Source: Hoylesella enoeca JCM 12259 (GTDB taxonomy: Bacteria; Bacteroidota; Bacteroidia; Bacteroidales; Bacteroidaceae). From it: a stretch of DNA of 64,000 nt. The position numbers and the translations under genes are program-made. Under the pieces are notes generated by a model. The model was not told the origin of the DNA. It searched no databases and worked only from the letters and a program-made list of their open reading frames with translations. The DNA is taken from contig NZ_BAIX01000006.1 in assembly GCF_000613405.1 (NCBI RefSeq), forward strand, positions 40,413 to 104,412, in the 5' to 3' direction. Positions 8,699 to 18,005 of this stretch are shown one piece after another; the first letter of the stretch is position 1; each line of letters opens with the position of its first letter.

Positions 8699-11600
8699 TT
8701 ATTCATCCATTTTATATTCGATCGGCTTGCGTTTGAACGGTTGTAACTCACGAGCCACCTCGGGATTCTCTTCATCTTCAAAGGTAATCGGCTTGATTCG
8801 CTCTTGCAAATGCTCGAAAATCACAAAGAGAGTAGGTACAATCATAATCTGGCAAAGCATTCCAATGAGCATTCCTCCAATAGCAGCGGCACCCAAAGTC
8901 ATGTTTCCGTTGTAACCGACACCTGTCGGAATCAACATCGGTGATAGCCCAATGATCATTGCCAAAGATGTCATCAAGATCGGACGAAGTCGTGCTCCAG
9001 CTCCCAAAATGGCCGACCAAGACACTGCCATACCTGTACGCCGCCGTTCAAGAGCGAACTCTACGATCAAGATTGCATTCTTGGCAAGTAATCCGATGAG
9101 CATAATCAGCGCGATCTGCATATAAATGTCATTGTTTCTACCGAAGAGTTGCGTAAAGAGGAACGCTCCGGCGAGTCCGAACGGAATAGAAAGAATGACA
9201 GAAAGTGGCAACAAATAGCTCTCGTATTGTGCACTCAGAATGAGGTAAACGAATGTGAGACAAAGCGCAAAAATCATCATTGTCGAATTGCTCGACTCCT
9301 GTTCGGATCGCGTCAAACCTGAAAAATCATAGGTATAACCCTGCGGAAGCGTCGTCTTTGCAACCTCGGCCATTGCTTGAATGGCATCACCCGTTGAGTA
9401 ACCGTCAGCTGCACTGGCATTCACATTAATGGAAGTGAAGAGGTTGAAACGATTGATGTCTTGCGGACCGAACACTTTTTTCAGCGTCACATACTCGTTA
9501 ATAGGAGCCATTCCAGCATTAGTGCGCACGTAAATATTATTTAGACTCTTGATATCCGTGCGTGCGCTGGGCGCAGCTTGAATGTAAACGCGGTACAGTT
9601 TACCGTAAGCATTGAAGTTAGAAGCATAAAGTCCGCCGAAATAACCTTGCATTGTGGAGAGCACTACACTTGGAGCAATGCCGCTCTGTTTGCATTTTGC
9701 CACGTCGACATCCATCATATACTGTGGATAATTAGAGTTGTACGTGGTCATCGCATTGCTAATCTCAGGTCGTTTGTTCAACTCTGCCAGGAAGTTTTGC
9801 GTAATCTTGAAGAACTTATCCACATCACCGCCGGTGCGATCCTGCATTGAAAAGGTCAAACCATTGGTCAAAGAGTAACCCATTACCATAGGAGGCTGGA
9901 AGGCTAAAACCTGTGCTCCCTTGATAGCTGCGGTCTGTTTATAGATCATTCCGAGTACCATCATCGAGCCCTCGTTATGCACGCCGATATACTTCAACGG
10001 TCCTTCATCTTTGTTTCGTTCCTCAAACGGTTTGAGTTTCAGAACAAATGTACCTTGATTGGAGCCTTGTCCGGCAATGAAGTTATAACCGGTGATTCGC
10101 GTACGACCGTCGATGGCCGGGTTGGTAGCTAACATCGCGTCTACCTGATCCATTACCTGACTCGTCTTTTCGAGACTGGTCCCCGGCGGAGTAGATACCG
10201 TTACGAAGAGCGTTCCGGTGTCTTCGTCGGGCACAAGACCCGTTTTCGTGTTCATTGCAGTGATTCCCAGCACAGCAATACCTATCAACACAGCCACGCC
10301 TGCAATAATCGGACGCTCTACAATACGCCGAACACCCACCTTATATTTATTCAACACCTTATCATATGTGGCGTTGAAGCTCGCGTGAAAACGGTCGATC
10401 ATCGACATTTTACGCTCGCTTCCGTCTTCGTTTTTCGGTTTCAGCAAGATGGCACACAATGCCGGAGAAAGCGTTAAAGCGTTAACAGCCGAGATCACAA
10501 TGGCTATAGCATCGTGATACCAAATTCTTTGTAGAACGTTCCGGATGTTCCGCCAAGGAAAGAGACAGGAATGAACACCGCAGACATCACCAATGTAATG
10601 GAGATAATGGCTCCGGAGATCTCACTCATTGCATCAATGGATGCCGTTTTGGCCGACTTATAGCCAAGATCCAACTTCGCGTGAACAGCCTCGACGACCA
10701 CAATCGCATCGTCGACAACGATGGCTATGGCCAGCACTAACGCCGCAAGAGTCAGCAAATTGAGTGAGAACCCGAATACATAGAGGAAAAAGAATGTACC
10801 GACAAGCGACACAGGCACCGCGATTAATGGTATCAACGTCGACCGGAAATCCTGCAAGAAGATGTAAACGACGATAAACACGAGGATGAAAGCCTCGACC
10901 AGCGTCTTTACAAGGTCATTGATTGAGGCATAAAGGAACTCCGTTACGTCTTGCATGGCCTTGAATTCCAAGCCTGGTGGCAGTGACTTCTCCTGTTCAG
11001 CCAATACTTTCTTGATGTCATTGACAATTTGTGTGGCATTAGAACCAGCCGTTTGAGTGACCATCATCATCACAGACGGCTTGCCATTAAGACTCTGTCG
11101 CACTGCATAATACAATGCGCCCATCTCCACTCGGGCCACATCTTTCACTCGAATGGTCTGACCATTATCGTCGGTAGATATGATCATATTGCCGAACTCT
11201 TCCGGAGTTTGAAGCCTTCCTCTATATTTGATGGCATATTCGTATTGATTCTGGCTTTGCTCTCCAAACTTTCCTGGAGCAGCTTCGATGTTTTGCTGTG
11301 CGAGAACACCTGCAATATCCGACGGAACCAAGTTGTGTTGCTTCATCTTGATGGGGTCAAGCCACAAGCGCATCGTGTATGTCTTGGCTCCCATTGCTTC
11401 ACAATCACCCACGCCGTTGACGCGTTTGATAGCCGGAATCACATTAATTGTTGCATAGTTGGAGAGGAATTGCTCATCATAACGCGTACTATCGCCGATC
11501 AAAGCAAATAAAAGCACGGTGGAAGTCTGGCGTTTTTGCACGCTCACACCACCCTGCGTAACCTCTGCCGGAAGCAGAGAACTGGCTTGGGTCACACGGT

Positions 11601-11928
11601 TTTGCACATTGACTTGCGCCATATCGGCGTTCATTCCTTGTTTGAAATAAATCGTTATGCTGCCTGAGCCATCATTAGTAGCCGAAGATGTCATATAAGT
11701 CATACCTTCCACACCATTGATTTGCTCTTCAAGCGGCGTCACAACGGAGTTTAACACTGTTTGAGCACTGGCTCCTGGATAGTAGGCACGCACCATAACA
11801 GTAGGTGGGGCGATGTTAGGATACTGCTCAATGGGCAGCGACACCAACCCGATAAGCCCCAAGATGACGATCAATATCGATATGACCGTCGACAACACGG
11901 GGCGATTGATGAAATTATCAAGTTTCAT
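8699..11928 (-). CDS. AcrB/MexB-like RND efflux pump, frameshifted in this sequence
   Basis: As given, two reading frames: 10504-11928 (474 aa, N-terminal half with the first transmembrane block, porter domain and TM4 stretch AALVLAIAIVVDDAIVVVEA with the proton-relay Asp pair) and 8699-10498 (599 aa, rest of the pump with GLLAKNAILIVEFA and the last TM block). The junction reads ITML-stop, where homologues continue ITM(A)IAIVISAVNALTLSPALC. Adding one G next to position 10509 (ATG-GCT instead of ATG-CT) joins both halves into ~1076 residues, normal for the family. Reads as a single-base deletion, either real or a sequencing error. The HAE1-type proton antiporter works with the adaptor (11999-13192) and TolC-like protein of the same operon. 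Confidence 0.88.
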
Positions 11929-11998
11929 TTGCGTTTATTTTAGATATAATCAGCTTACGCACACAGCATCAGTCGCTGTTGCGCCAAGCCTTTCCGAC

Positions 11999-13192
11999 TT
12001 ATTTCCCGAAATCTTTTTTCAGTTTATTCAAGTCTCCTTGGTCTGCTCCCATTTGTGCCGTTTTTTTTAATTTCTCGGCATATTGCGCTTCGGTGAGTGG
12101 TTTAATCGCCATTCCATCGGTCAGAGACGACGTGCCCTTAACCACAAAACGGTCACCCACTTTCAGCCCGGCAGTAATCACATAGTTCACTCCGTCATCA
12201 TTAGGATCCACTTTCACCTCCGTATATTTCACCTTTCCATCAGGACCAACGACATAAACGAAATAACGATCCTGCACTTGTGTCACAGCTTCCTGCGGCA
12301 CAACGATCGCAGCATTATTGGTATGCGGCACAATGATTGCGCCCGACGAACCGCTCTTCAACAGATGCTTAGGGTTATCGAAACGTGCAATCATCGAGGT
12401 GGAACCGGTCGACGGATCGATCACGCCGCTCATTTTGGTCACTCGTCCGGGGTGATCATAGATCGTTCCATCGGCCAATTGCAGTTTCACAACAGGCATC
12501 CGCGCGATCGCCGCACTTACACTACCATCGGCTTTGGTCATATCCAAGACATCCTTTTCAGTCATAGAGAAATACACTTCCACCGCACTCGCATTCGAAA
12601 CGGTGGTCAGTGCGTCGGGACTTGATGCACTGACAAGGGCGCCCACTTTGTAAGGCAGACTCCCGATTACGCCACTCGTGGGACTCTTGATATAACAGAA
12701 GCCCAGCGTTTCCTTAGCCGAAGCCAACGATGCCTGTGCTTGTGCCAATGCCGCCCGTGCACTCTCATAGGTGTTTTGAGCCGATTGCAGTTCGTATTGA
12801 CCAATCACTTTGTTTTTGAATAATTGCTGGCTGTTGTCATAAGTCAACTTCGCTGTGCCGAGTTGAGCTCGTGCCGTGTTCACCGCAGCAGATGCTTGAC
12901 GCACCGCAGCTTGGTAAGTGGCATTATCAATGACAAACAACAATTGCCCGGCATTGACACGCTGACCTTCGCGGACACATATCTTCGTGATAAATCCGGA
13001 TATTTTCGGCCGAATCTCTACGTCCTGCACACCTTTGATTGTAGCCGGATACGTGGTTTGCGAAGCGGCATCCTGCGCTTCGACTGTGCGCACCGGATAC
13101 TCGTTATCGCTCAAATTCATACCGCCTCTATTGCCGCACGAAATCATCAAAGCAGCCAAGGCGCCGATCAAAAACGACTTGTTTAGTTCCAT
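11999..13192 (-). CDS. RND efflux periplasmic adaptor (membrane fusion) lipoprotein
   Basis: 397 residues. Lipoprotein signal with M-I-S-C lipobox at residues ~16-19. Order of domains: biotinyl/lipoyl-like half (VEIRPKISGFITKICVREGQRVNAGQLLFVID), alpha-hairpin rich in Ala/Gln (residues ~80-160), second lipoyl half (CYIKSPTSGVIGSLPYKVGALV), then beta-barrel and membrane-proximal parts. It links the RND pump with the outer-membrane channel. First gene of the efflux operon; a -7 box lies ~100 bp upstream. Confidence 0.94.
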   Translation of the reverse strand: MELNKSFLIGALAALMISCGNRGGMNLSDNEYPVRTVEAQDAASQTTYPATIKGVQDVEIRPKISGFITKICVREGQRVNAGQLLFVIDNATYQAAVRQASAAVNTARAQLGTAKLTYDNSQQLFKNKVIGQYELQSAQNTYESARAALAQAQASLASAKETLGFCYIKSPTSGVIGSLPYKVGALVSASSPDALTTVSNASAVEVYFSMTEKDVLDMTKADGSVSAAIARMPVVKLQLADGTIYDHPGRVTKMSGVIDPSTGSTSMIARFDNPKHLLKSGSSGAIIVPHTNNAAIVVPQEAVTQVQDRYFVYVVGPDGKVKYTEVKVDPNDDGVNYVITAGLKVGDRFVVKGTSSLTDGMAIKPLTEAQYAEKLKKTAQMGADQGDLNKLKKDFGK

Positions 13193-13290
13193 ACCTTATT
13201 ATATTATATATTCAAATTTTCCGTCTCACTTGCAGTGTTACCTGAATACACCTTTCAGAAAACCAAAAACAATTATCAAGTTTCCGTTCG

Positions 13291-13298
13291 CAAAGATA
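13291..13298 (-). promoter_or_regulatory. -7 element for the RND efflux operon
   Basis: TATCTTTG on the minus strand (perfect TAnnTTTG), ~99 bp upstream of the adaptor start, implying a ~90-nt leader. Confidence 0.6.
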
Positions 13299-13452
13299 CG
13301 AATAATCACCACACGCTGTTACACCTCATTTTTTCTTTTAACAATAATTATTGAGGATGGGAAACGAAATTACGAAAAAGCGGAATACAACTGAGCTTCT
13401 CGCTACAAGCGACTCTTTCTGAACTGAATATAAGCTGCATACAAACGCCTTT

Positions 13453-13490
13453 GCAACTAACGGTCAATTGCGCTGCAACTAACGGTTTTT
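13453..13490. repeat. 22-bp-pitch dyads (adaptor-cca gap)
   Basis: The 440-bp gap 13193-13632 has a promoter at its left and repeats at its right, with no gene. Two near-identical units GCAACTAACGGT start 22 bp apart at 13453 and 13475. The first is a dyad GCAA..TTGC centred at 13462, the second AAC-taacg-GTT centred at 13482. The same motif recurs in seven other gaps of this window. Confidence 0.6.
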
Positions 13491-13537
13491 CGTACGCCAA
13501 CGAAGCCTTTTTCGCAACGCGAAAAGAGCTATTTTGC

Positions 13538-13625
13538 ATGGCGCGGAGAATTAAAAAGAATGGCGCGGAGAAATAAAAAGATTTGCGCAGAGAAATAAAA
13601 AGATTTGCGCAGAGAAATAAAAAGA
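13538..13625. repeat. Tandem 22-bp direct repeat, four copies
   Basis: Four contiguous 22-bp units at 13538-13559, 13560-13581, 13582-13603 and 13604-13625. Units 3 and 4 are identical (TTTGCGCAGAG + AAATAAAAAGA); units 1 and 2 differ from each other at one position and begin ATGGCGCGGAG. The array ends 7 bp before the cca stop codon. Sequence differs from the neighbouring dyad units but the period is the same. Confidence 0.9.
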
Positions 13626-13632
13626 ATGGTGA

Positions 13633-15069
13633 TCAGTTACCACCAACGAGTCCCATTTGCTTCGCTTTTTTCATCAAAAGTTCCATCAGCGGGGCGCGTT
13701 CATTGGCCACCCGATTGTCAAGAACGGCATCTTTGAGCGTCTGTTTCAATGTTCCCACTTCGCGACAAGGGGGTAAATGAAACATCTCCATGATCTCGTT
13801 GCCATCGATGCAGGGCTGAAGCAAACGCTTGTAATCGCGCTCTTTGAGATCAGACAACTTGCTGCGGACAATACGGAAATTATCGAGAAAACGCTGCTTC
13901 CGCACCTGACTCTTGCTCGTTATATCGGCCTCGCAAAGCGTCATCAGGTCGTCAATGTCATCGCCGGCATCGTTCATCAACCTGCGCACGGCACTGTCGG
14001 TCACCACATCATCGGCAATCACAATGGGACGCATGTGCAAATCCACCAGCTTTTGCACGTATTTCATCTTCGAATCCATCGGAAACTTCAATCGTCTGAA
14101 TATCTCCGGCACCATCTTCGCGCCCAAATAATTGTGGTTATGAAATGTCCAACCCGCCGCATTGTCCCACCGTTTGCTCTTCGGTTTGCCTATATCGTGA
14201 AACATGGCAGCCCAACGCAACCAGAGATTATCCGTCTTCCGACTGATGTTATCCACCACTTCGAGCGTGTGATAAAAGTTATTCTTATGCGATTTCCCAT
14301 TTCGTGTCTCCACGATATCGAGCTTCACAAGTTCCGGAAGAATCAGATTGAGCAGCCCGCAACGATACAATTCGTAGAAACCGCGGCTGGGTTGATCGGT
14401 CATCATAATCTTATTGAGTTCGTCGGCAACGCGTTCGCCGCTGACGATCCGAATGCGATCAGCATTGCGTTCGAGTGATTCGAAAGTCTCTTCGTGGATG
14501 AAAAAGCGCAACTGAGCAGCAAAACGCACACAGCGAAGCATGCGCAGTGGGTCGTCGCTAAAAGTGATGTCGGGATCGAGCGGTGTGCGAATCAGTCCGT
14601 CTTCCATATCGGCCAACCCGTCAAAAGGATCGACCAACTCTCCGAATCGGTCTTTATTTAAACATACAGCCAATGCATTGATGGTGAAATCTCGGCGATT
14701 TTGATCGTCCTCCAACGTTCCGTCTTCCACGATCGGTTTGCGGGAATCATGACTGTAACTCTCTTTTCGTGCACCGACAAACTCCACTTCAATATCCTTG
14801 TATTTCACTTGCGCCGTACCAAAATTGCGAAACACGGAGATATGTGCCCGCTTCCCGAGTCGCTGTTTCAGCACATCGGCCACCTGAATACCACTTCCCA
14901 CCACCACCACATCAATGTCATTGGAAGCGCGTTCGAGAAAAAGGTCGCGCACATAACCGCCAACGACATAACAATCCAGCCCTAACGAATCGGCTGCTTC
15001 GGATATTTGGTGGAAGATTTCTTGATCAAGCAACTTGGCCAAATCGGCATCTGTGAGATTTCTCATCAT
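13633..15069 (-). CDS. cca: tRNA nucleotidyltransferase / poly(A) polymerase-family protein with HD domain
   Basis: 478 residues. The head domain has the class II nucleotidyltransferase motif GGYVRDLFLERASNDIDVVVVGSG, with the D-x-D metal pair in DID. The RRDFTINAL motif follows, then RCVRFAAQL, and a C-terminal HD phosphohydrolase domain with RWAAMFHDIGKP. It adds or repairs the 3' CCA of tRNAs, needed here since the tRNA-Ser gene in this window does not encode CCA. Two Met codons open the frame (MMRN); either could start. Monocistronic by spacing. Confidence 0.93.
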   Translation of the reverse strand: MMRNLTDADLAKLLDQEIFHQISEAADSLGLDCYVVGGYVRDLFLERASNDIDVVVVGSGIQVADVLKQRLGKRAHISVFRNFGTAQVKYKDIEVEFVGARKESYSHDSRKPIVEDGTLEDDQNRRDFTINALAVCLNKDRFGELVDPFDGLADMEDGLIRTPLDPDITFSDDPLRMLRCVRFAAQLRFFIHEETFESLERNADRIRIVSGERVADELNKIMMTDQPSRGFYELYRCGLLNLILPELVKLDIVETRNGKSHKNNFYHTLEVVDNISRKTDNLWLRWAAMFHDIGKPKSKRWDNAAGWTFHNHNYLGAKMVPEIFRRLKFPMDSKMKYVQKLVDLHMRPIVIADDVVTDSAVRRLMNDAGDDIDDLMTLCEADITSKSQVRKQRFLDNFRIVRSKLSDLKERDYKRLLQPCIDGNEIMEMFHLPPCREVGTLKQTLKDAVLDNRVANERAPLMELLMKKAKQMGLVGGN

Positions 15070-15084
15070 CGTTTAATTTGGCTG

Positions 15085-15092
15085 CAAAATTA
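15085..15092 (-). promoter_or_regulatory. -7 element for cca
   Basis: TAATTTTG on the minus strand, a perfect TAnnTTTG, 15 bp upstream of the cca start. Confidence 0.6.
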
Positions 15093-15181
15093 CGACAAAT
15101 CAATTGAAAAGCAAAACCCACCTTGCAGATTACCCCCCCCATTATTTCGACAAATGGGTTCCGGGAAATATCCCATTCTAC

Positions 15182-15234
15182 TTTCTTTCTAATTCTTTCC
15201 AATTCTTCAAACATTGGAAAGAATTGGAAAGAAA
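15182..15234. other. Long 22-bp hairpin in the cca upstream region
   Basis: TTTCTTTCT-AATTCTTTCCAAT pairs with ATTGGAAAGAATT-GGAAAGAAA across a 9-nt loop (TCTTCAAAC), giving 22 pairs with one T-G wobble. It lies between the end of the DUF6261-like gene and the start of cca, ~115 bp upstream of cca on its strand. No U-tract follows on either strand, so it is not a standard terminator. Confidence 0.7.
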
Positions 15235-15307
15235 TGATGTCATATCTCAGCCATTGAGTCCTGACATAAGAATTGGTAAGTAATGAGAGAAAAGAAAAGA
15301 ACAAAAG

Positions 15308-15335
15308 AATGGCGAGTTACAGACAACCCGCCATT
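15308..15335 (-). terminator. Intrinsic terminator after the DUF6261-like gene
   Basis: Stem AATGGCG / CGCCATT extended by GTT/AAC; on the minus strand followed by CTTTTGTTCTTTTCTT. It sits 24 bp after the gene's stop. Confidence 0.7.
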
Positions 15336-15358
15336 TTAAATCATCATTGCGCACAAAG

Positions 15359-16111
15359 TCACCTTGTTAACTCGTCCCCTCGTCTACTTTGCTGTGCCCA
15401 ACTTTCGTTATGGCTGGCTTTAAATTCGGCAGTGATTTTGTTCATGCCGTCCACGAGTGTGGCGATCATTTGCTTGTCGTCGTCGGCTGTGGCGAACAGA
15501 TATGCGGCTTGGATATATTGGCATACCACTTCGAATGCTTCGTCTGTCTGCGGGCGAACCACTCGCGACGGCGGCAACTGGTTCGCCACGGCATCGGCCC
15601 GGCGCTGCCCGCGCAACTGTTCGTAAGCGTCGTTCACCGTGCGAAGTTCGTTAATCACCATCGTCAGGCCCAGCGCCGCAACCTCTGCGCCATGTTTGCC
15701 CAAATCCATCAGCAAACCAGCCACATGTGCGCTTTCCACTTCGAACGCCTCGCCCTGGATTCCGGTGTACGGGTGCATGGCGACATCGAGCACCTCGGCT
15801 GCTTCGCGAAGCACTTTTACGGGCGACTTCTTCTGCGCTTTCACGATGCCGAACAAGTTCGACAGCAGTCCGTCCCGCTCTTTGTCTTTGTCGATCAATC
15901 GCTGGCTGAGCACCGATGCAGCAGCCTCTTTATTGATCTCCACTTCGAGCAAAATTTTGCTGTACCACTCGTTCATCACCTCGGCCGGCATGTGCAGCTT
16001 CGCTTGATCGGCTGCGTGCACCAACTCATGCTGTTTGCGATGAAACTGCGCGTGTCGTGCGTTGTTGAACTGAGAAACGTAGCTCACATTGATCTTCATA
16101 ATTGTTTTCAT
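15359..16111 (-). CDS. DUF6261-like Bacteroidota protein of unknown function
   Basis: 250 residues, no signal peptide, no transmembrane segment, mostly helical by composition. Length, the N-terminal SYVSQFNNARHAQFH stretch and the Ala/Asp-rich helical middle recall the Bacteroidota DUF6261 family, but that is pattern recall without a search. No catalytic motif seen. Stands alone: a terminator follows, and a 41-bp repeat array fills its upstream region, beginning 8 bp before its start. An internal Met (MKINV) four codons in is an alternative start. Confidence 0.6.
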   Translation of the reverse strand: MKTIMKINVSYVSQFNNARHAQFHRKQHELVHAADQAKLHMPAEVMNEWYSKILLEVEINKEAAASVLSQRLIDKDKERDGLLSNLFGIVKAQKKSPVKVLREAAEVLDVAMHPYTGIQGEAFEVESAHVAGLLMDLGKHGAEVAALGLTMVINELRTVNDAYEQLRGQRRADAVANQLPPSRVVRPQTDEAFEVVCQYIQAAYLFATADDDKQMIATLVDGMNKITAEFKASHNESWAQQSRRGDELTR

Positions 16112-16118
16112 CGTCGTA

Positions 16119-16357
16119 ATAATTTATTTTACATGGAAAAATATTCTTTTGATGCCGTCATCATTTATTTGGGGTTCTCGGGCGTGTTTTTGGCCTTACA
16201 ATAAATTATTTCGGGGCCAAAGGAATTGCTTTAGCCCCGAAATAATTTATTTTTCCGCCCAACGAGCGTTTGTGGTGCTGTCATAATTTATTCTCACGCC
16301 AAAAATGCTTTTTAGCCCTCGCAATAATTTATTCCGCTCCATCGTCAATTAATATCG
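16119..16357. repeat. 41-bp-pitch array with invariant ATAATTTATT
   Basis: Six decamers at 16119 (ATAATTTATT), 16160 (ATCATTTATT), 16201 (ATAAATTATT), 16242, 16283 and 16324 (all ATAATTTATT) are spaced exactly 41 bp. The 31 bp between them vary, but several hold hairpins: unit 3 has CGGGGC...GCCCCG with AAAG/CTTT inside, and unit 5 has AAAAATGCTTTTT. The array fills the whole gap between the start of the DUF6261-like gene and the end of the fimbrillin-like gene. Confidence 0.85.
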
Positions 16358-17986
16358 TTAATATTTCACGAACGGGCGAATGGGGTAGTGGTGGTACTTT
16401 CGACCGCTGTATAAGGCGAAGTATGATTGTTCCAAAGTCGCTGTTCCGACACCACTATAATCGCCGGGGATACCTTCCTCCGTACTTGACCAATAACTCC
16501 TGTTTGTTATCTTAACTCCGCCCACCTGTGTAAATGCCTCATTGACTAAGTTACCATACCAGTAATGGTTATCATACCCTCCCGGAGTATCGCCGAAGCC
16601 TAAGGGATAGATCCATTTCCAATCGCTGAACGACGGTAAATACCATTGCAAGGGAGTAAGGCCGGTATAAGCCGTGCCCGGATTATAGTTGGCAGCACCA
16701 TTGAATGGAGGGAAATCAGGATTCAAGGCCTTTACCTTATTGCCGGTTACATTGCTATGTGTATAAGCTGGATTCCATGTCTCTTCTATGCCACTCGTAG
16801 CCTGACTGGTTAATGCATCTGTTAGGTTCGCTACACTATGCGTGTTGGTTTGTAACCAATGATAGGACGAGGTGGACCATGATGGTGTATATACAGTATT
16901 GTTCAGAGCTATGGCCATGTGTGTTCCTCTGTTTAGTACTACGGCGATGGGGGTCTTGCTGCCACCGCCAAAGGTCGTTTCCCTGAAAGTTCCGATATCG
17001 CCGTTACTCATCAGATAAGTGAACTGCGGTTTCATCTTGATATTGATTGTATAGGAGCCGTTGGCAATCAATGGCTTGCTGGTGGTGCTTAGGCCGGAGA
17101 TTGAAAAGTTTAGAGGATTCCAGAAGATCGTGCCGCCGGTGAAATTGAGTTGCAAGTTCTTGGCGTCGGTCGTCGGCAGCACGTAATGATAATCGGGACA
17201 AATTGAGCTGTAGTTATAGGCTTCGCCGTAAACAGATGAACTGTAGATCGTCTCAGTACTGGCCGGCGAATTATTGGCTGTGGTGGGAATGGTTGTTGTT
17301 GCCGTGGGAGTATAAGTGTCGGTAGCGGGATTGTAAGAAACGGTTTGCGGAACGGTGGCGCCGCGAGAAGCGAACGTAGCCGTCGTGGCGGGTAAGTGCT
17401 TTTTGCAACGTATCATTGTCTGTATTCGGCAGCCGACGTGCTTCGACGAGAGATTGATGGTTTGGTCGACTGTTGTAAGCGCGATTTGCTGGTGCCCAAT
17501 ACGGGCGTCTTTGGCGTTGGCCAGCGTTACGTCGAGATTGTTGCCGTTGGGCGTTACTTTGTCGTTGAAGCAGACGAAATCGTAGGTATGGTTTCTCCCT
17601 AACAGCATGTATGCGTTATAGCCGGCGTCGGGGGTGAAACCGGTCGGCGTGAACGTTCCCTTCATTTCGCCTCGTAAAGCTCCGTTATGGTAGGCGCGAA
17701 TGGTGTAATGCACGGGCGTGGTTACGCCGCGGGTTGCGACGAGTTTCTCAGCGGGCGCACGCTCGATGGATATTTCAGCCTCGCAGTCGCCGGCCTCGAT
17801 AATCTGCGGCTGGGCCGATGGTGTGGCACGCGTCAGTTCGGTGTCAGCTCCGAATCCTTCTTCAGTAATGGTGAAGCGCACGCCTTGCGTTTCTTCTTTC
17901 TGATCTTTGGTATTGTCGTCATTACTGCACGACGACAGGGCGATTGCACCGAGCGCAATGCCGAATAATAATGCTCTTGTTTTCAT
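16358..17986 (-). CDS. Fimbrillin-family lipoprotein
   Basis: About 542 residues from the start chosen here (MKTRALLF); two upstream Met codons lie at 17995 and 18019, but the latter would overlap the preceding small gene. Lipoprotein signal with A-L-S-S-C lipobox. The N-terminal half resembles the FimA/Mfa family (VATRGVTTPVHYTIRAYHNGALRGEMKG, then YMLLGRNHTYDFVCFND). The C-terminal half ends in a DUF1566/FISUMP-like module with WYLPSFSDWKWI...YWSSTEE...PIRPFVKY. Such proteins are exported as lipoproteins and form pilus subunits or tips. The gene follows a 58-residue acidic peptide gene by ~20 bp, suggesting a two-gene unit. Confidence 0.75.
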   Translation of the reverse strand: MKTRALLFGIALGAIALSSCSNDDNTKDQKEETQGVRFTITEEGFGADTELTRATPSAQPQIIEAGDCEAEISIERAPAEKLVATRGVTTPVHYTIRAYHNGALRGEMKGTFTPTGFTPDAGYNAYMLLGRNHTYDFVCFNDKVTPNGNNLDVTLANAKDARIGHQQIALTTVDQTINLSSKHVGCRIQTMIRCKKHLPATTATFASRGATVPQTVSYNPATDTYTPTATTTIPTTANNSPASTETIYSSSVYGEAYNYSSICPDYHYVLPTTDAKNLQLNFTGGTIFWNPLNFSISGLSTTSKPLIANGSYTINIKMKPQFTYLMSNGDIGTFRETTFGGGSKTPIAVVLNRGTHMAIALNNTVYTPSWSTSSYHWLQTNTHSVANLTDALTSQATSGIEETWNPAYTHSNVTGNKVKALNPDFPPFNGAANYNPGTAYTGLTPLQWYLPSFSDWKWIYPLGFGDTPGGYDNHYWYGNLVNEAFTQVGGVKITNRSYWSSTEEGIPGDYSGVGTATLEQSYFALYSGRKYHHYPIRPFVKY

Positions 17987-18005
17987 TGTTGTCATCCTTT
18001 TCTTT

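Noticed and set aside
10499..10515. Programmed ribosomal frameshift in the RND pump
   Set aside because: No slippery heptamer or downstream structure; the same homopolymer-loss pattern affects ten other sites.
13777..14478. Plus-strand open frame opposite cca
   Set aside because: Antisense of a well-supported nucleotidyltransferase.
15131..15138. Poly-C run of eight as phase-variation switch
   Set aside because: It lies in a non-coding gap about 60 bp upstream of cca, outside any reading frame or recognised promoter.
15389..16204. Long plus-strand open frame (271 codons) opposite the DUF6261-like gene
   Set aside because: His/Cys-rich antisense translation typical of a shadow; the minus-strand gene has a terminator and sensible composition. 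Kept open only because that gene is itself of unknown function.
16119..16357. CRISPR array
   Set aside because: The conserved block is 10 bp, too short for a CRISPR repeat, the inserts are partly hairpin-forming and no cas gene is in the window.
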